Source: an uncultured Pelagibacteraceae bacterium
GTDB taxonomy: Bacteria; Pseudomonadota; Alphaproteobacteria; Pelagibacterales; Pelagibacteraceae
DNA length: 39,523 bases
Assembly: GCA_902582475.1 (NCBI GenBank)
Contig: CACHSH010000001.1
Coordinates: 75,857 to 115,379, forward strand
Direction: 5' to 3'
How positions within the stretch are numbered: position 1 is the first letter of the stretch; every line of letters begins with the position of its first letter. The notes beneath the pieces were generated by a model that was not told where the DNA came from, did not search any database, and saw only the letters and a list, made by a program, of their open reading frames with translations. The position numbers were made by a program, and so were the translations under genes. Below are positions 1-7,182 of the stretch, in pieces.

Positions 1-549
1 ATTAATATCTTCTTTCTTGAGACTTCTTTTTATGAATTTTGAAGTAGTTTTTCCCCAAAAATATATACCTCCAATAATGTGAAGACCGTGGATTGTTGTA
101 AATAAATAAAAGAAAGCATTTGCTACATTACTAGTTGCATAGTACCCAGTATTGATTAATTGGTACCAAACTATTAGCTGCCCTATTAAAAAAGAATATG
201 CGAGGAAACCAATTAAATATAAACAGTTCTTAGTCTTATCAAAAATTTCTTTTTCAGCATATTTTGTTGTCTGGTGAAAAACTATACTACTCAATATTAA
301 AATTCCTGTATTAAACCATAGAAGCCAAGGTTCTGGCATGTTTCTCCAGTCGTTTACAAGCATTCGATCAGAATAAGCAACTATAAATAATGAAAACAGT
401 ACGGTACTTGCTGCCATTATTGTTCTCAAACCTAGCTTTTGTTTTGTTATATTGACTGTTCTTCCTTCGTGGTCGTTATCAGCTTCTATTTGATCCGTTT
501 CCCAAGGTTTTTCAGTTAGTAATTGAAAAATAGATTTTTTCTTGTTCAC
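1..549 (-). CDS. ctaE: Cytochrome c oxidase subunit III, partial (C-terminus outside window)
   Basis: Reading the minus strand from a GTG at 549-547 gives 183 codons open to the window edge. The GTG overlaps the stop of subunit I as GTGA, so translation is probably coupled. The product has a soluble N-terminus of about 45 residues, then several hydrophobic helices. It contains a HGLHIIGG segment matching the conserved HxxH helix of heme-copper oxidase subunit III. Subunit III carries no redox centre; in A-type oxidases it stabilises subunit I and its proton uptake. Position right after subunits II and I fits. The gene is cut by the window, not broken. Identity is secure to the family level. 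Confidence 0.88.
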   Translation of the reverse strand, partial: MNKKKSIFQLLTEKPWETDQIEADNDHEGRTVNITKQKLGLRTIMAASTVLFSLFIVAYSDRMLVNDWRNMPEPWLLWFNTGILILSSIVFHQTTKYAEKEIFDKTKNCLYLIGFLAYSFLIGQLIVWYQLINTGYYATSNVANAFFYLFTTIHGLHIIGGIYFWGKTTSKFIKRSLKKEDIN

Positions 550-2375
550 GTCTTCTCAACTTTCGCTCCTATAATTTCACTTGGAGGTTGGTTTTGTGGA
601 ATATAATCCTCTTTTGCACCAGGAACACTGAAGTCGTATGGCCATCTATAAACTTTCGGAAGTTCTTTACCCCAATTACCGTGTTCTGGAGGCATTTGTG
701 GAGTTTGCCATTCTAAAGAGTTAGCTTTCCAAGGATTTTTTTCAGATTTTTTTCCAAGTCTGGCGCTTGCAAATAAGTTATATAAAAACAATAACTGAGC
801 AGCTCCTACTATTAGCACTGCGATAGTAATAAATTTATTTAAAAGTAATGTTGATGTGTCGATATACGGGCTATCATAAATTTCAAAATATCTTCTAGGG
901 ACTCCGACGAAGCCTTGATAATGCATTGGGAAATAAATTGCATAAGATCCTAAAAATGTAATCCAAAAATGAATTTTACCCAAAGTTTCGTCCATCATAC
1001 GTCCAGTAATTAATGGGTACCAGTGATAAATAGCTCCGAAGATGACAAGTATAGGAGCAATACCCATAACCATATGAAAATGAGCTACAACAAAGTACGT
1101 ATCTGATAAAGGAACATCAACTGTCACATTTCCTAAAAACAGACCAGTTAACCCTCCGTTTAAGAAAGTTACTATGAAACCAAGTGAAAATAACATTGGA
1201 AGAGATAGTTGTATATTTCCTCTCCACAAAGTTAAAATCCAGTTATAAACTTTTATCGCTGTTGGAACTGCGATTATTAATGTTGTTGTTGCAAAGAAGA
1301 AACCAAACCATGGGTTCATTCCGCTCACATACATGTGGTGAGCCCAAACAAAAAAGCTTAAAGCACCAATCCCGACGATTGCCCAAACCATCATTCTATA
1401 ACCAAAAATAGTTTTTCTTGAGTGGACGGATAGTAAATCTGAGACTATACCAAATGCGGGTAATGCAACAATGTAAACTTCTGGATGACCAAAAAACCAA
1501 AATAGGTGCTGGAAAAGTATTGGGCTTCCACCCTCATGGGTTAACGTTTCTCCTAATGAAACCATTGCCGGCATGAAGAAACTTGTTCCAAGCAAACTAT
1601 CAAGTGTCATCATCAAACAACCAACTAAAAGCGCTGGAAAAGCAAACATTGCTAGGACAGTTGCGGTAAAAATTCCCCAAATCGTTAAAGGCATTCTCAT
1701 AAGTGTCATGCCTCTGGCTCTTAATTGTAAAACTGTAATGATATAATTTAGCCCACCCATTGTAAAACCAGCTACGAATAATATTAGTGAAATTAACATT
1801 AATATTATCCCCCCGTTGTAGCCAGGTGTTCCGGCTGTAATTGCTTGTGGAGGGTAAAGAGTCCACCCTGCTCCGGTGGGACCTCCAGGTACAAAGAAAC
1901 TTGCTAGCAAAACTAAAACAGCAACAACAAATGCCCAGTAGCTGAGCATGTTTACGTATGGAAATGCCATATCTCTGGCTCCACACATTAAAGGTATTAA
2001 TAAATTTCCAAAACCTCCTAGAAACAACGCTGTCAAAAGATATACGACCATGATCATTCCATGCATCGTAACGAACTGATAATAAGAAGATGGTTCAAGC
2101 CAACCAAGTCCTGGGAAAGCCAACTGAATTCTCATTAACCATGATAAAACTAATCCAAGAAGTCCTGTTCCAATAGCTGTTAAGGCGTACTGAATTCCAA
2201 TGTACTTAGCGTCCTGCGAAAACACATACGTAGTCCACCAACTATGCGAGTGATAAAGTTCTTGATCCGGCAATTCAGCTTCTGGAACTGCATCTATATC
2301 AGGTGTAGATACAGATGGTGCATCAGCTACGTAGTCTGATTTGGCTTCTAATTTATGATCGTTTTCGTCTGACAT
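546..2375 (-). CDS. ctaD: Cytochrome c oxidase subunit I (aa3/A1-type)
   Basis: 609 residues; catalytic subunit of a proton-pumping heme-copper oxidase in the inner membrane. By comparison with Paracoccus the visible ligands are H105 and H434 (heme a), H297, H346 and H347 (CuB) and H432 (heme a3). The Tyr of the His-Tyr crosslink is Y301. D-pathway residues N124, D135, N142 and E299 and the K-pathway lysine K375 are present, so this is A1-type. About 45 acidic, soluble residues precede the first helix, and the protein is longer than the usual 520-560. The N-terminal HSHSWW segment and the length recall alternative CoxN-type subunits (inference). It follows subunit II by 21 nt and overlaps subunit III by 4 nt. 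Confidence 0.96.
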   Translation of the reverse strand: MSDENDHKLEAKSDYVADAPSVSTPDIDAVPEAELPDQELYHSHSWWTTYVFSQDAKYIGIQYALTAIGTGLLGLVLSWLMRIQLAFPGLGWLEPSSYYQFVTMHGMIMVVYLLTALFLGGFGNLLIPLMCGARDMAFPYVNMLSYWAFVVAVLVLLASFFVPGGPTGAGWTLYPPQAITAGTPGYNGGIILMLISLILFVAGFTMGGLNYIITVLQLRARGMTLMRMPLTIWGIFTATVLAMFAFPALLVGCLMMTLDSLLGTSFFMPAMVSLGETLTHEGGSPILFQHLFWFFGHPEVYIVALPAFGIVSDLLSVHSRKTIFGYRMMVWAIVGIGALSFFVWAHHMYVSGMNPWFGFFFATTTLIIAVPTAIKVYNWILTLWRGNIQLSLPMLFSLGFIVTFLNGGLTGLFLGNVTVDVPLSDTYFVVAHFHMVMGIAPILVIFGAIYHWYPLITGRMMDETLGKIHFWITFLGSYAIYFPMHYQGFVGVPRRYFEIYDSPYIDTSTLLLNKFITIAVLIVGAAQLLFLYNLFASARLGKKSEKNPWKANSLEWQTPQMPPEHGNWGKELPKVYRWPYDFSVPGAKEDYIPQNQPPSEIIGAKVEKT

Positions 2376-2396
2376 AATTAATTATATTTTTATAGT

Positions 2397-3233
2397 TTAT
2401 TTATCCTTTTTTACTAGTTGCAAATTGTCATTATTTTGACTTTTTGCTAACATTTTCTCAAAAGTTATTTGTTTTGCTTCCCATTTTTTGTAATCTTTTT
2501 CCTCATCTACGATAACTCTGCCCCTCATAGCATAATGGCCTGTTCCACAATACTCAGCACACAAAACTTCAAAGTCCCCTACTCTAGTTGGAGTCAACCA
2601 ATAATAAGTTATAATTCCAGGCACCATGTCCATTTTTCCTCTAAACTGAGGAACATAAAAATTGTGCAAGACATCAATAGTTCTTAACTCAAACTTCACA
2701 GGTCTATCTTTCAGCACATGAAGTTCATCCGCGTCTACTAATAGATCATCTTTACCATTTGGATCTTCTAATATTAATCCGAAAGGATTATCATCATTGA
2801 TATATTTAATATCTGTCTTTCCAAGTATGTTGTCTTTTCCGGGCAGTCTATATTTCCATCCCCATTGGTAGGCGAATACTTCTACTTTGTATGCATTTTC
2901 TGGGACAGTAACATATTGGTTCCAAACAACTAATCCTGGAGCCAAAAGTGCTGCAACTCCAATTGCGGTTGCCCATGTTAATCTGCTTTCTAATTTTTTA
3001 TCCTCTGGTTTATATTCTGCTCTTCTCTCTTTTTTGTAGCTGAATTTCCAAACACAATAAGCAACGAAAAAACAAATGGCTACAAAGACAGCGCCAGTTA
3101 TCCAAAATGTTAAAAGAATTGTATCATCCATGTTGCCCCAATTTGATGCTACTTCAGTCCACCACCAAGGTGACCAAAAGTGGAAAGCTATCGAGCCAAT
3201 GGTTATTAAAAATATACTTAGAGCTACTATCAT
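2397..3233 (-). CDS. ctaC: Cytochrome c oxidase subunit II
   Basis: 278 residues. The periplasmic cupredoxin domain binds the CuA pair that takes electrons from cytochrome c. Ligands are visible as H190, C225, E227, C229, H233 and M236, and the aromatic YQWGW electron-entry segment is at 122-126. Three hydrophobic segments (about 1-20, 38-62 and 86-106) precede the domain, where classical subunit II has two, and no lipobox is seen. There is no fused cytochrome c domain, so a separate donor is needed; the cytochrome c at 33989 is one candidate. The start codon lies one base after the stop of the upstream small gene, indicating one operon. Confidence 0.95.
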   Translation of the reverse strand: MIVALSIFLITIGSIAFHFWSPWWWTEVASNWGNMDDTILLTFWITGAVFVAICFFVAYCVWKFSYKKERRAEYKPEDKKLESRLTWATAIGVAALLAPGLVVWNQYVTVPENAYKVEVFAYQWGWKYRLPGKDNILGKTDIKYINDDNPFGLILEDPNGKDDLLVDADELHVLKDRPVKFELRTIDVLHNFYVPQFRGKMDMVPGIITYYWLTPTRVGDFEVLCAEYCGTGHYAMRGRVIVDEEKDYKKWEAKQITFEKMLAKSQNNDNLQLVKKDK

Positions 3234-3234
3234 T

Positions 3235-3495
3235 TTATGCGTTCGAAATAATAAAAATTCCTATTAGTACAACGCCTGCAATTAAAATATGATTTCCTAA
3301 ATCAATTAAACCAATTTTCTTATTTTTTGGATCAATTAAATCTTTCCATCTAAATGGTACCGATTTTCTTTTTACTGCAATCTCTGCTTCATTTTCGTTT
3401 TTCTCTAATCTTAAAGAGACTGTGAAAAAAACAAAATAAATGAACAGTACTAGAAAAATAACTAGACCAAGTAATAGTGCATAAGCTGTACTCAT
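3235..3495 (-). CDS. Small two-helix membrane protein, first gene of the oxidase operon
   Basis: 86 residues, not recognised. It has an N-terminal hydrophobic helix (about 5-27), a basic, charged middle (28-62) and a second helix (about 66-84). Its stop is separated by one base from the start of subunit II, so it is the first cistron of the oxidase operon. By position it may be a small accessory or assembly subunit of this oxidase, but no copper or heme ligand pattern is present. It does not look like a truncated larger protein. Function is inferred only from context. Confidence 0.75.
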   Translation of the reverse strand: MSTAYALLLGLVIFLVLFIYFVFFTVSLRLEKNENEAEIAVKRKSVPFRWKDLIDPKNKKIGLIDLGNHILIAGVVLIGIFIISNA

Positions 3496-3595
3496 AATTT
3501 AATATCTATTTACTATATATATAAACTATATGCATGTTTAATAAGGTTTTGCGACACTTTTGCAACGTTAAAATCGCTTTAAATTTAGTGGATAT
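3496..3595 (-). promoter_or_regulatory. Probable promoter region of the oxidase operon
   Basis: This 100-base gap is the only space in front of the four-gene oxidase run. On the minus strand a TTGCAA is followed after 16 bases by TATTAA, and a second AT-rich TATATATA stretch lies nearer the start codon. Either could serve as the promoter. I see no clear regulator site or strong terminator for rsmE here. Confidence 0.3.
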
Positions 3596-4315
3596 TTAGT
3601 TGTTTTCCAAGTTGTAATTTAAAATTGTTGTTGATGCAATTGCTGCGGTCTCTGCACGCAAAATATTTTGGGCTAAAGTGATTGATATTACATTTTTATT
3701 ATTAATTATAAATTGCCTTTCTTCTTCTGAAAAATCACCCTCAGGGCCAATTAAAATACAAATTGGATTTTTTTTGGATAAATTATTTTTTAAATCTTTT
3801 GAATTTGAATTAATATCACAAAAGACAATTATTCCTTCGTCAGGGAAATTTTTAACAAAATCATTTAGTTTCTGTAAATCTAAAATTCTTGGCACTGTGA
3901 CTCGATTAGACTGTTCGCAAGCTTCGGTTATAATCTTTCCTGCTCTTTTAGTATTAATTTCTCTTACTATACTTCTTTCACATAATAGTGGAATAAATTT
4001 TTGGATTCCAAGTTCTGTGGTTTTTTGTATCATCAAGTCTTGCGGAACTTTTTTAATTGGTGAAAAAGCTAACCAAATATTTTTTTCTTTCGGAATAGGT
4101 CTTGATAGTTTTTCAATTTTAAATTTGATTAAAGTTTTTTCCTGGTCAAGAATTTTTACATCCCACTCACCATCTTGTGAATTAAAAAGTGAAATTTTAT
4201 CTCCTACTTTCATTCTCATTACATTCTTAATATAATGAGATTGTTTTTCAGAAAGACTAGAAATAATACCTGTTTTTAATTTGTCTGGATAAAAAAGTCT
4301 TGCTTTTGATGCCAT
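3596..4315 (-). CDS. rsmE: 16S rRNA (uracil1498-N3)-methyltransferase RsmE
   Basis: 239 residues of the SPOUT (knotted) methyltransferase class, acting on U1498 of 16S rRNA with S-adenosylmethionine. An N-terminal PUA-like domain covers about 1-70. The catalytic domain shows EACEQSNR (131-138), the GPEGDFSEEE loop (190-199) and ILRAETA (218-224), the usual RsmE landmarks. Length matches the family. It is divergent from the quinone oxidoreductase gene with 21 bases between the start codons, so both 5' regions must be very short or lie within the neighbouring gene. Confidence 0.93.
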   Translation of the reverse strand: MASKARLFYPDKLKTGIISSLSEKQSHYIKNVMRMKVGDKISLFNSQDGEWDVKILDQEKTLIKFKIEKLSRPIPKEKNIWLAFSPIKKVPQDLMIQKTTELGIQKFIPLLCERSIVREINTKRAGKIITEACEQSNRVTVPRILDLQKLNDFVKNFPDEGIIVFCDINSNSKDLKNNLSKKNPICILIGPEGDFSEEERQFIINNKNVISITLAQNILRAETAAIASTTILNYNLENN

Positions 4316-4336
4316 GAAGAATTTATATAAGTTAAG

Positions 4337-5314
4337 ATGGTAAAATCAATTATTATTAGCAAACATGGTGGCCCAGAAGTTTTGGAATTAAAGGACGTAA
4401 AGGTTGGTTCGCCTGGTCCTGAAGAAATTAAAATCAAAAATTTAGCAATTGGTATAAATTTTATTGATACTTACCACAGATCTGGATTGTACAAATTAAA
4501 GTTGCCATCAGGTATTGGAATGGAAGGAGCTGGTATTGTCCAAGAAATTGGCTCTGCAGTAAAATATTTTAACAAGGGAGATAGGGTAACTTACTCACAA
4601 ATGCCTTTAGGATCCTACTCTGAAGAAAGAATTATTCCTGAAAAGATTGCTGTAAAAATACCAGAAGGAGTGAGCGAAAAAGTTGCAGCAAGTATAATGA
4701 CGAAAGGTTTAACTTCACATTATCTTTTATTTAAAACTTATAAAGTAAAAGCTGGTGAGTTAATTTTATTTCATGCTGCTGCAGGCGGAGTTGGACAGGT
4801 TTTTTGCCAGTGGGCAAAAAGTATTGGCTGTAGAATTATTGGAACGGTGGGATCTGATAGTAAAATTGATATTGCAAAAGAAAATGGTTGTGAGTTTGTT
4901 ATTAATTATAATAAGGAGGATTTTGATAAAAAAGTTCTTGAGATAACTAATAATAAAGGTATCGGAGTGGTTTATGATGGTGTTGGGAAAAAAACTTTTG
5001 AAAAATCTATTAATTGTTTAAAACCAATGGGCATGATGATTTCGTTCGGAAACGCGTCAGGAGCTCTCGATCCAATAGATGTAAAAAAATATATAGCTCA
5101 TAAAAGTTTATTCTTTACTAGACCAGGTTTGGCTGATTACGGAGCAGGTAGAGCAGCACTTGAAGAAGGAACAAGTGCACTTTTTGAACAAATTAAATTT
5201 GGTAAAATTAAAATTAAAATTTTTAAAGAATATAAACTATCTGAAGCAAAAAAAGCCCACGAGGATCTTGAGGGAAGAAAAATTTTAGGTCCGGCTGTAT
5301 TAATACCAAATTAA
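4337..5314 (+). CDS. NADPH:quinone oxidoreductase (zeta-crystallin-like MDR family)
   Basis: 325 residues of the zinc-free medium-chain dehydrogenase/reductase family. A GroES-like N-terminal domain is followed by a Rossmann domain whose nucleotide loop AAAGGVG lies at 147-153. The cysteine/histidine set that binds zinc in alcohol dehydrogenases is absent. These soluble enzymes reduce quinones or other activated carbonyls with NADPH; the real substrate cannot be told from sequence. The DUF1289 gene follows 3 bases later on the same strand, so they are likely co-transcribed. A TATATA element 7 bases before the ATG would suit a leaderless transcript. Confidence 0.88.
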   Translation: MVKSIIISKHGGPEVLELKDVKVGSPGPEEIKIKNLAIGINFIDTYHRSGLYKLKLPSGIGMEGAGIVQEIGSAVKYFNKGDRVTYSQMPLGSYSEERIIPEKIAVKIPEGVSEKVAASIMTKGLTSHYLLFKTYKVKAGELILFHAAAGGVGQVFCQWAKSIGCRIIGTVGSDSKIDIAKENGCEFVINYNKEDFDKKVLEITNNKGIGVVYDGVGKKTFEKSINCLKPMGMMISFGNASGALDPIDVKKYIAHKSLFFTRPGLADYGAGRAALEEGTSALFEQIKFGKIKIKIFKEYKLSEAKKAHEDLEGRKILGPAVLIPN

Positions 5315-5317
5315 AGT

Positions 5318-5581
5318 ATGAAATTTATAAGTCCTTGTATCAGTATATGTAAAAGTAATCCAAAAACTGGTTTTTGCTATGGATGTGCAAGAACCGATGA
5401 TGAAAAGAAGATTTGGAAAAATCCAGAGACAACAAATGAGTGGAAAAAGGAAAATTTAAAAATTCTAACTTCAAGAATGAGTGAATCACAATTAAAAACT
5501 TTTAATCAATCATATAATGAGAAGATTAAATTTGGAAAATTAGTCTACTCTAAAAATTTAGAGAAAAAACCAAAGACCTAA
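5318..5581 (+). CDS. DUF1289 family protein (four-cysteine motif)
   Basis: 87 residues. The start has the DUF1289 signature: SPC, then C four residues later (CISIC), then a CYGCAR pair followed by an acidic stretch and a Trp. The four cysteines (7, 11, 20, 23) look able to bind a metal or Fe-S centre, but no function is established. It sits directly after the quinone oxidoreductase, an arrangement suggesting co-transcription. Its last 24 bases overlap, tail to tail, the 3' end of a small minus-strand membrane protein gene. Confidence 0.85.
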   Translation: MKFISPCISICKSNPKTGFCYGCARTDDEKKIWKNPETTNEWKKENLKILTSRMSESQLKTFNQSYNEKIKFGKLVYSKNLEKKPKT

Positions 5582-5749
5582 ACCAACAATTGCGAGAAGG
5601 ATTATTAGAATTCGTATTCCAAATAAATATCTTGTTAGGTTTTTTGACTCTTCAATATCTTTCTTTTTACCTGCACCAAATCTAATAACTAAGTAAAAAA
5701 CTAATAGAAGGGCTAATAGAATAACAAGTATAATTGGTTTTGAAAACAT
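5558..5749 (-). CDS. Small membrane protein with two helices
   Basis: 63 residues, not recognised with certainty. A hydrophobic helix (about 4-24), a basic/acidic linker (GKKKDIEESK) and a second helix (about 42-62) suggest a hairpin membrane protein with a small cytoplasmic loop. It is the last of three closely spaced minus-strand genes; its ATG is two bases after the stop of the 33-residue gene. The 3' end overlaps DUF1289 in antisense by 24 bases, including the stop codons of both. Confidence 0.7.
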   Translation of the reverse strand: MFSKPIILVILLALLLVFYLVIRFGAGKKKDIEESKNLTRYLFGIRILIILLAIVGLGLWFFL

Positions 5750-5751
5750 AA

Positions 5752-5853
5752 CTAGCTTGATACCATTATAATCGGCAAAAACAATCCTAATGCGTATAAA
5801 AGTATTATGACTATTGCTGCAATTATAAAAGCTCGAATAGCATTAATTTTCAT
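5752..5853 (-). CDS. 33-residue single-helix membrane peptide
   Basis: ATG at 5853-5851 and TAG at 5754-5752 enclose 33 codons. The peptide starts MKINAIRAF and is then almost entirely hydrophobic, a single transmembrane helix of about 22 residues after a short basic N-terminus (positive-inside). It lies 5 bases after the stop of the DUF2721 gene and 2 bases before the next ATG, exactly filling the gap between two genes. Without it a 109-base hole would sit in an otherwise gapless operon. No family recognised. Confidence 0.6.
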   Translation of the reverse strand: MKINAIRAFIIAAIVIILLYALGLFLPIIMVSS

Positions 5854-5858
5854 ATTTG

Positions 5859-6263
5859 CTATTTTCCATCAAATTTCATATCTGACAAATGTAATTTTAA
5901 CGCATTTGTAGATAGAAAAATTTCAAATAAAAATAGTATTATTGATACAATCATTGATACACAACATGAGGCGAATATTAATCTAGCAATTATGACTTTA
6001 TCTAGATACAAGCCTAATACGGTCATCATATTAAATAAAAAACCTAATCCCGCGGCTCCAATAGAATATTTTAAATAATTAATCCTTTGACTTAAACTTT
6101 TGAGTTGTTTCTCCCATTCGGGTGGGATGTGTTTCTCAAATACGTGCTCATCATGAAGTTTTCTAATCAGAGCACTTAAAGTATGAAATCTATTACTGTA
6201 AACTGCCATTATTAATGGTATAGCCGGAAACATTAATGCAGTTACTGTATAATCTATATTCAT
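5859..6263 (-). CDS. DUF2721-like membrane protein
   Basis: 134 residues. It has an N-terminal hydrophobic segment followed by an amphipathic, charged stretch (SNRFHTLSALIRKLHDEH) and two long C-terminal helices (about 68-90 and 95-118). This order resembles DUF2721 proteins, an uncharacterised membrane family in proteobacteria. It is the first gene of a three-gene minus-strand run of small membrane proteins and is divergent from ubiA with a 52-base gap. Function unknown; the family call is from pattern only. Confidence 0.65.
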   Translation of the reverse strand: MNIDYTVTALMFPAIPLIMAVYSNRFHTLSALIRKLHDEHVFEKHIPPEWEKQLKSLSQRINYLKYSIGAAGLGFLFNMMTVLGLYLDKVIIARLIFASCCVSMIVSIILFLFEIFLSTNALKLHLSDMKFDGK

Positions 6264-6315
6264 TTCGAATCGAATTGATTATGTATTTAGTGTTTGATAT
6301 TTACAAGAACAATTA

Positions 6316-7182
6316 ATGTCATCTAATTTAACAAATTTCATAGGTATAACAAGGCTCGATAAACCAATTGGTTTTTTATTATTATTTTGGCCATGTTCAT
6401 GGGGTTTGTCATTGGGTCTATATTTTCAAAAAGATTTAAATACTTTTTTTTATTATCTATTTTTATTTTTTTTAGGATCAATTCTTATGAGAAGTGCTGG
6501 ATGTATTGTAAATGACATTGTTGATGAAAAATACGATAAAAAAGTAAAAAGAACCAAGGGTAGACCTATAGCATCTGGGTCATTGAATAAAACTACAGCA
6601 TGGATATATGTATTAATATTATGTTCCTTGGCTTTTCTAGTTTTAATTCAATTTAATTTTTTAACTATATGTCTAGGAATGTTTTCAATGATTTTTGCAT
6701 TTTCTTATCCTTTTATGAAAAGGTTTACTTACTGGCCGCAATTATTTTTGGGCTTTACTTTTAATTGGGGAATAATCATGGCTTGGACTGCAATAACAAA
6801 TGAAATCTCTTATTTGCCAATACTTCTCTATATTGGAGCCATATTTTGGACATTAGGTTATGACACGATTTACGGAATACAAGATATTTCAGATGATGAA
6901 GTAATAGGAGTAAAATCTACAGCAATAAAGTTCAAGAATAACATAAATTCATTTGTAATAGGCTGTTATTCGATGAGCACAATTATAATAATTTTGGTTA
7001 TGGTTAATTTAAACATAAACTATTCTTTAATTTTTTTAGGCTTTTTTGTAATGACTTTATTTTATCAAGTGAAAATCTTTAAAATTAATAATTCATCAAC
7101 TTGTCTTAAAGCATTTAAAATAAATAATTTGTCTGGATTTATGGTATTTTTAAGTTTTTTTTTATTAACAATAAATAATTGA
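6316..7182 (+). CDS. ubiA: 4-hydroxybenzoate polyprenyltransferase UbiA
   Basis: 288 residues, integral membrane prenyltransferase that attaches the polyprenyl tail to 4-hydroxybenzoate in ubiquinone synthesis. The first Asp-rich motif is NDIVDEKYD (66-74), followed by KRTKGRPIASG typical of bacterial UbiA. The second motif, YDTIYGIQDISDD, lies near residues 185-197. About eight or nine hydrophobic helices surround them. The stop overlaps the msbA start as TGATG, so ubiA is the first gene of the lipid A block, although it serves the quinone pathway. Confidence 0.94.
   Translation: MSSNLTNFIGITRLDKPIGFLLLFWPCSWGLSLGLYFQKDLNTFFYYLFLFFLGSILMRSAGCIVNDIVDEKYDKKVKRTKGRPIASGSLNKTTAWIYVLILCSLAFLVLIQFNFLTICLGMFSMIFAFSYPFMKRFTYWPQLFLGFTFNWGIIMAWTAITNEISYLPILLYIGAIFWTLGYDTIYGIQDISDDEVIGVKSTAIKFKNNINSFVIGCYSMSTIIIILVMVNLNINYSLIFLGFFVMTLFYQVKIFKINNSSTCLKAFKINNLSGFMVFLSFFLLTINN

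Noticed and set aside
1184-1986. Plus-strand and alternative-frame open stretches across subunit I
   Set aside because: They overlap a gene with full catalytic motifs and show no recognisable protein features.
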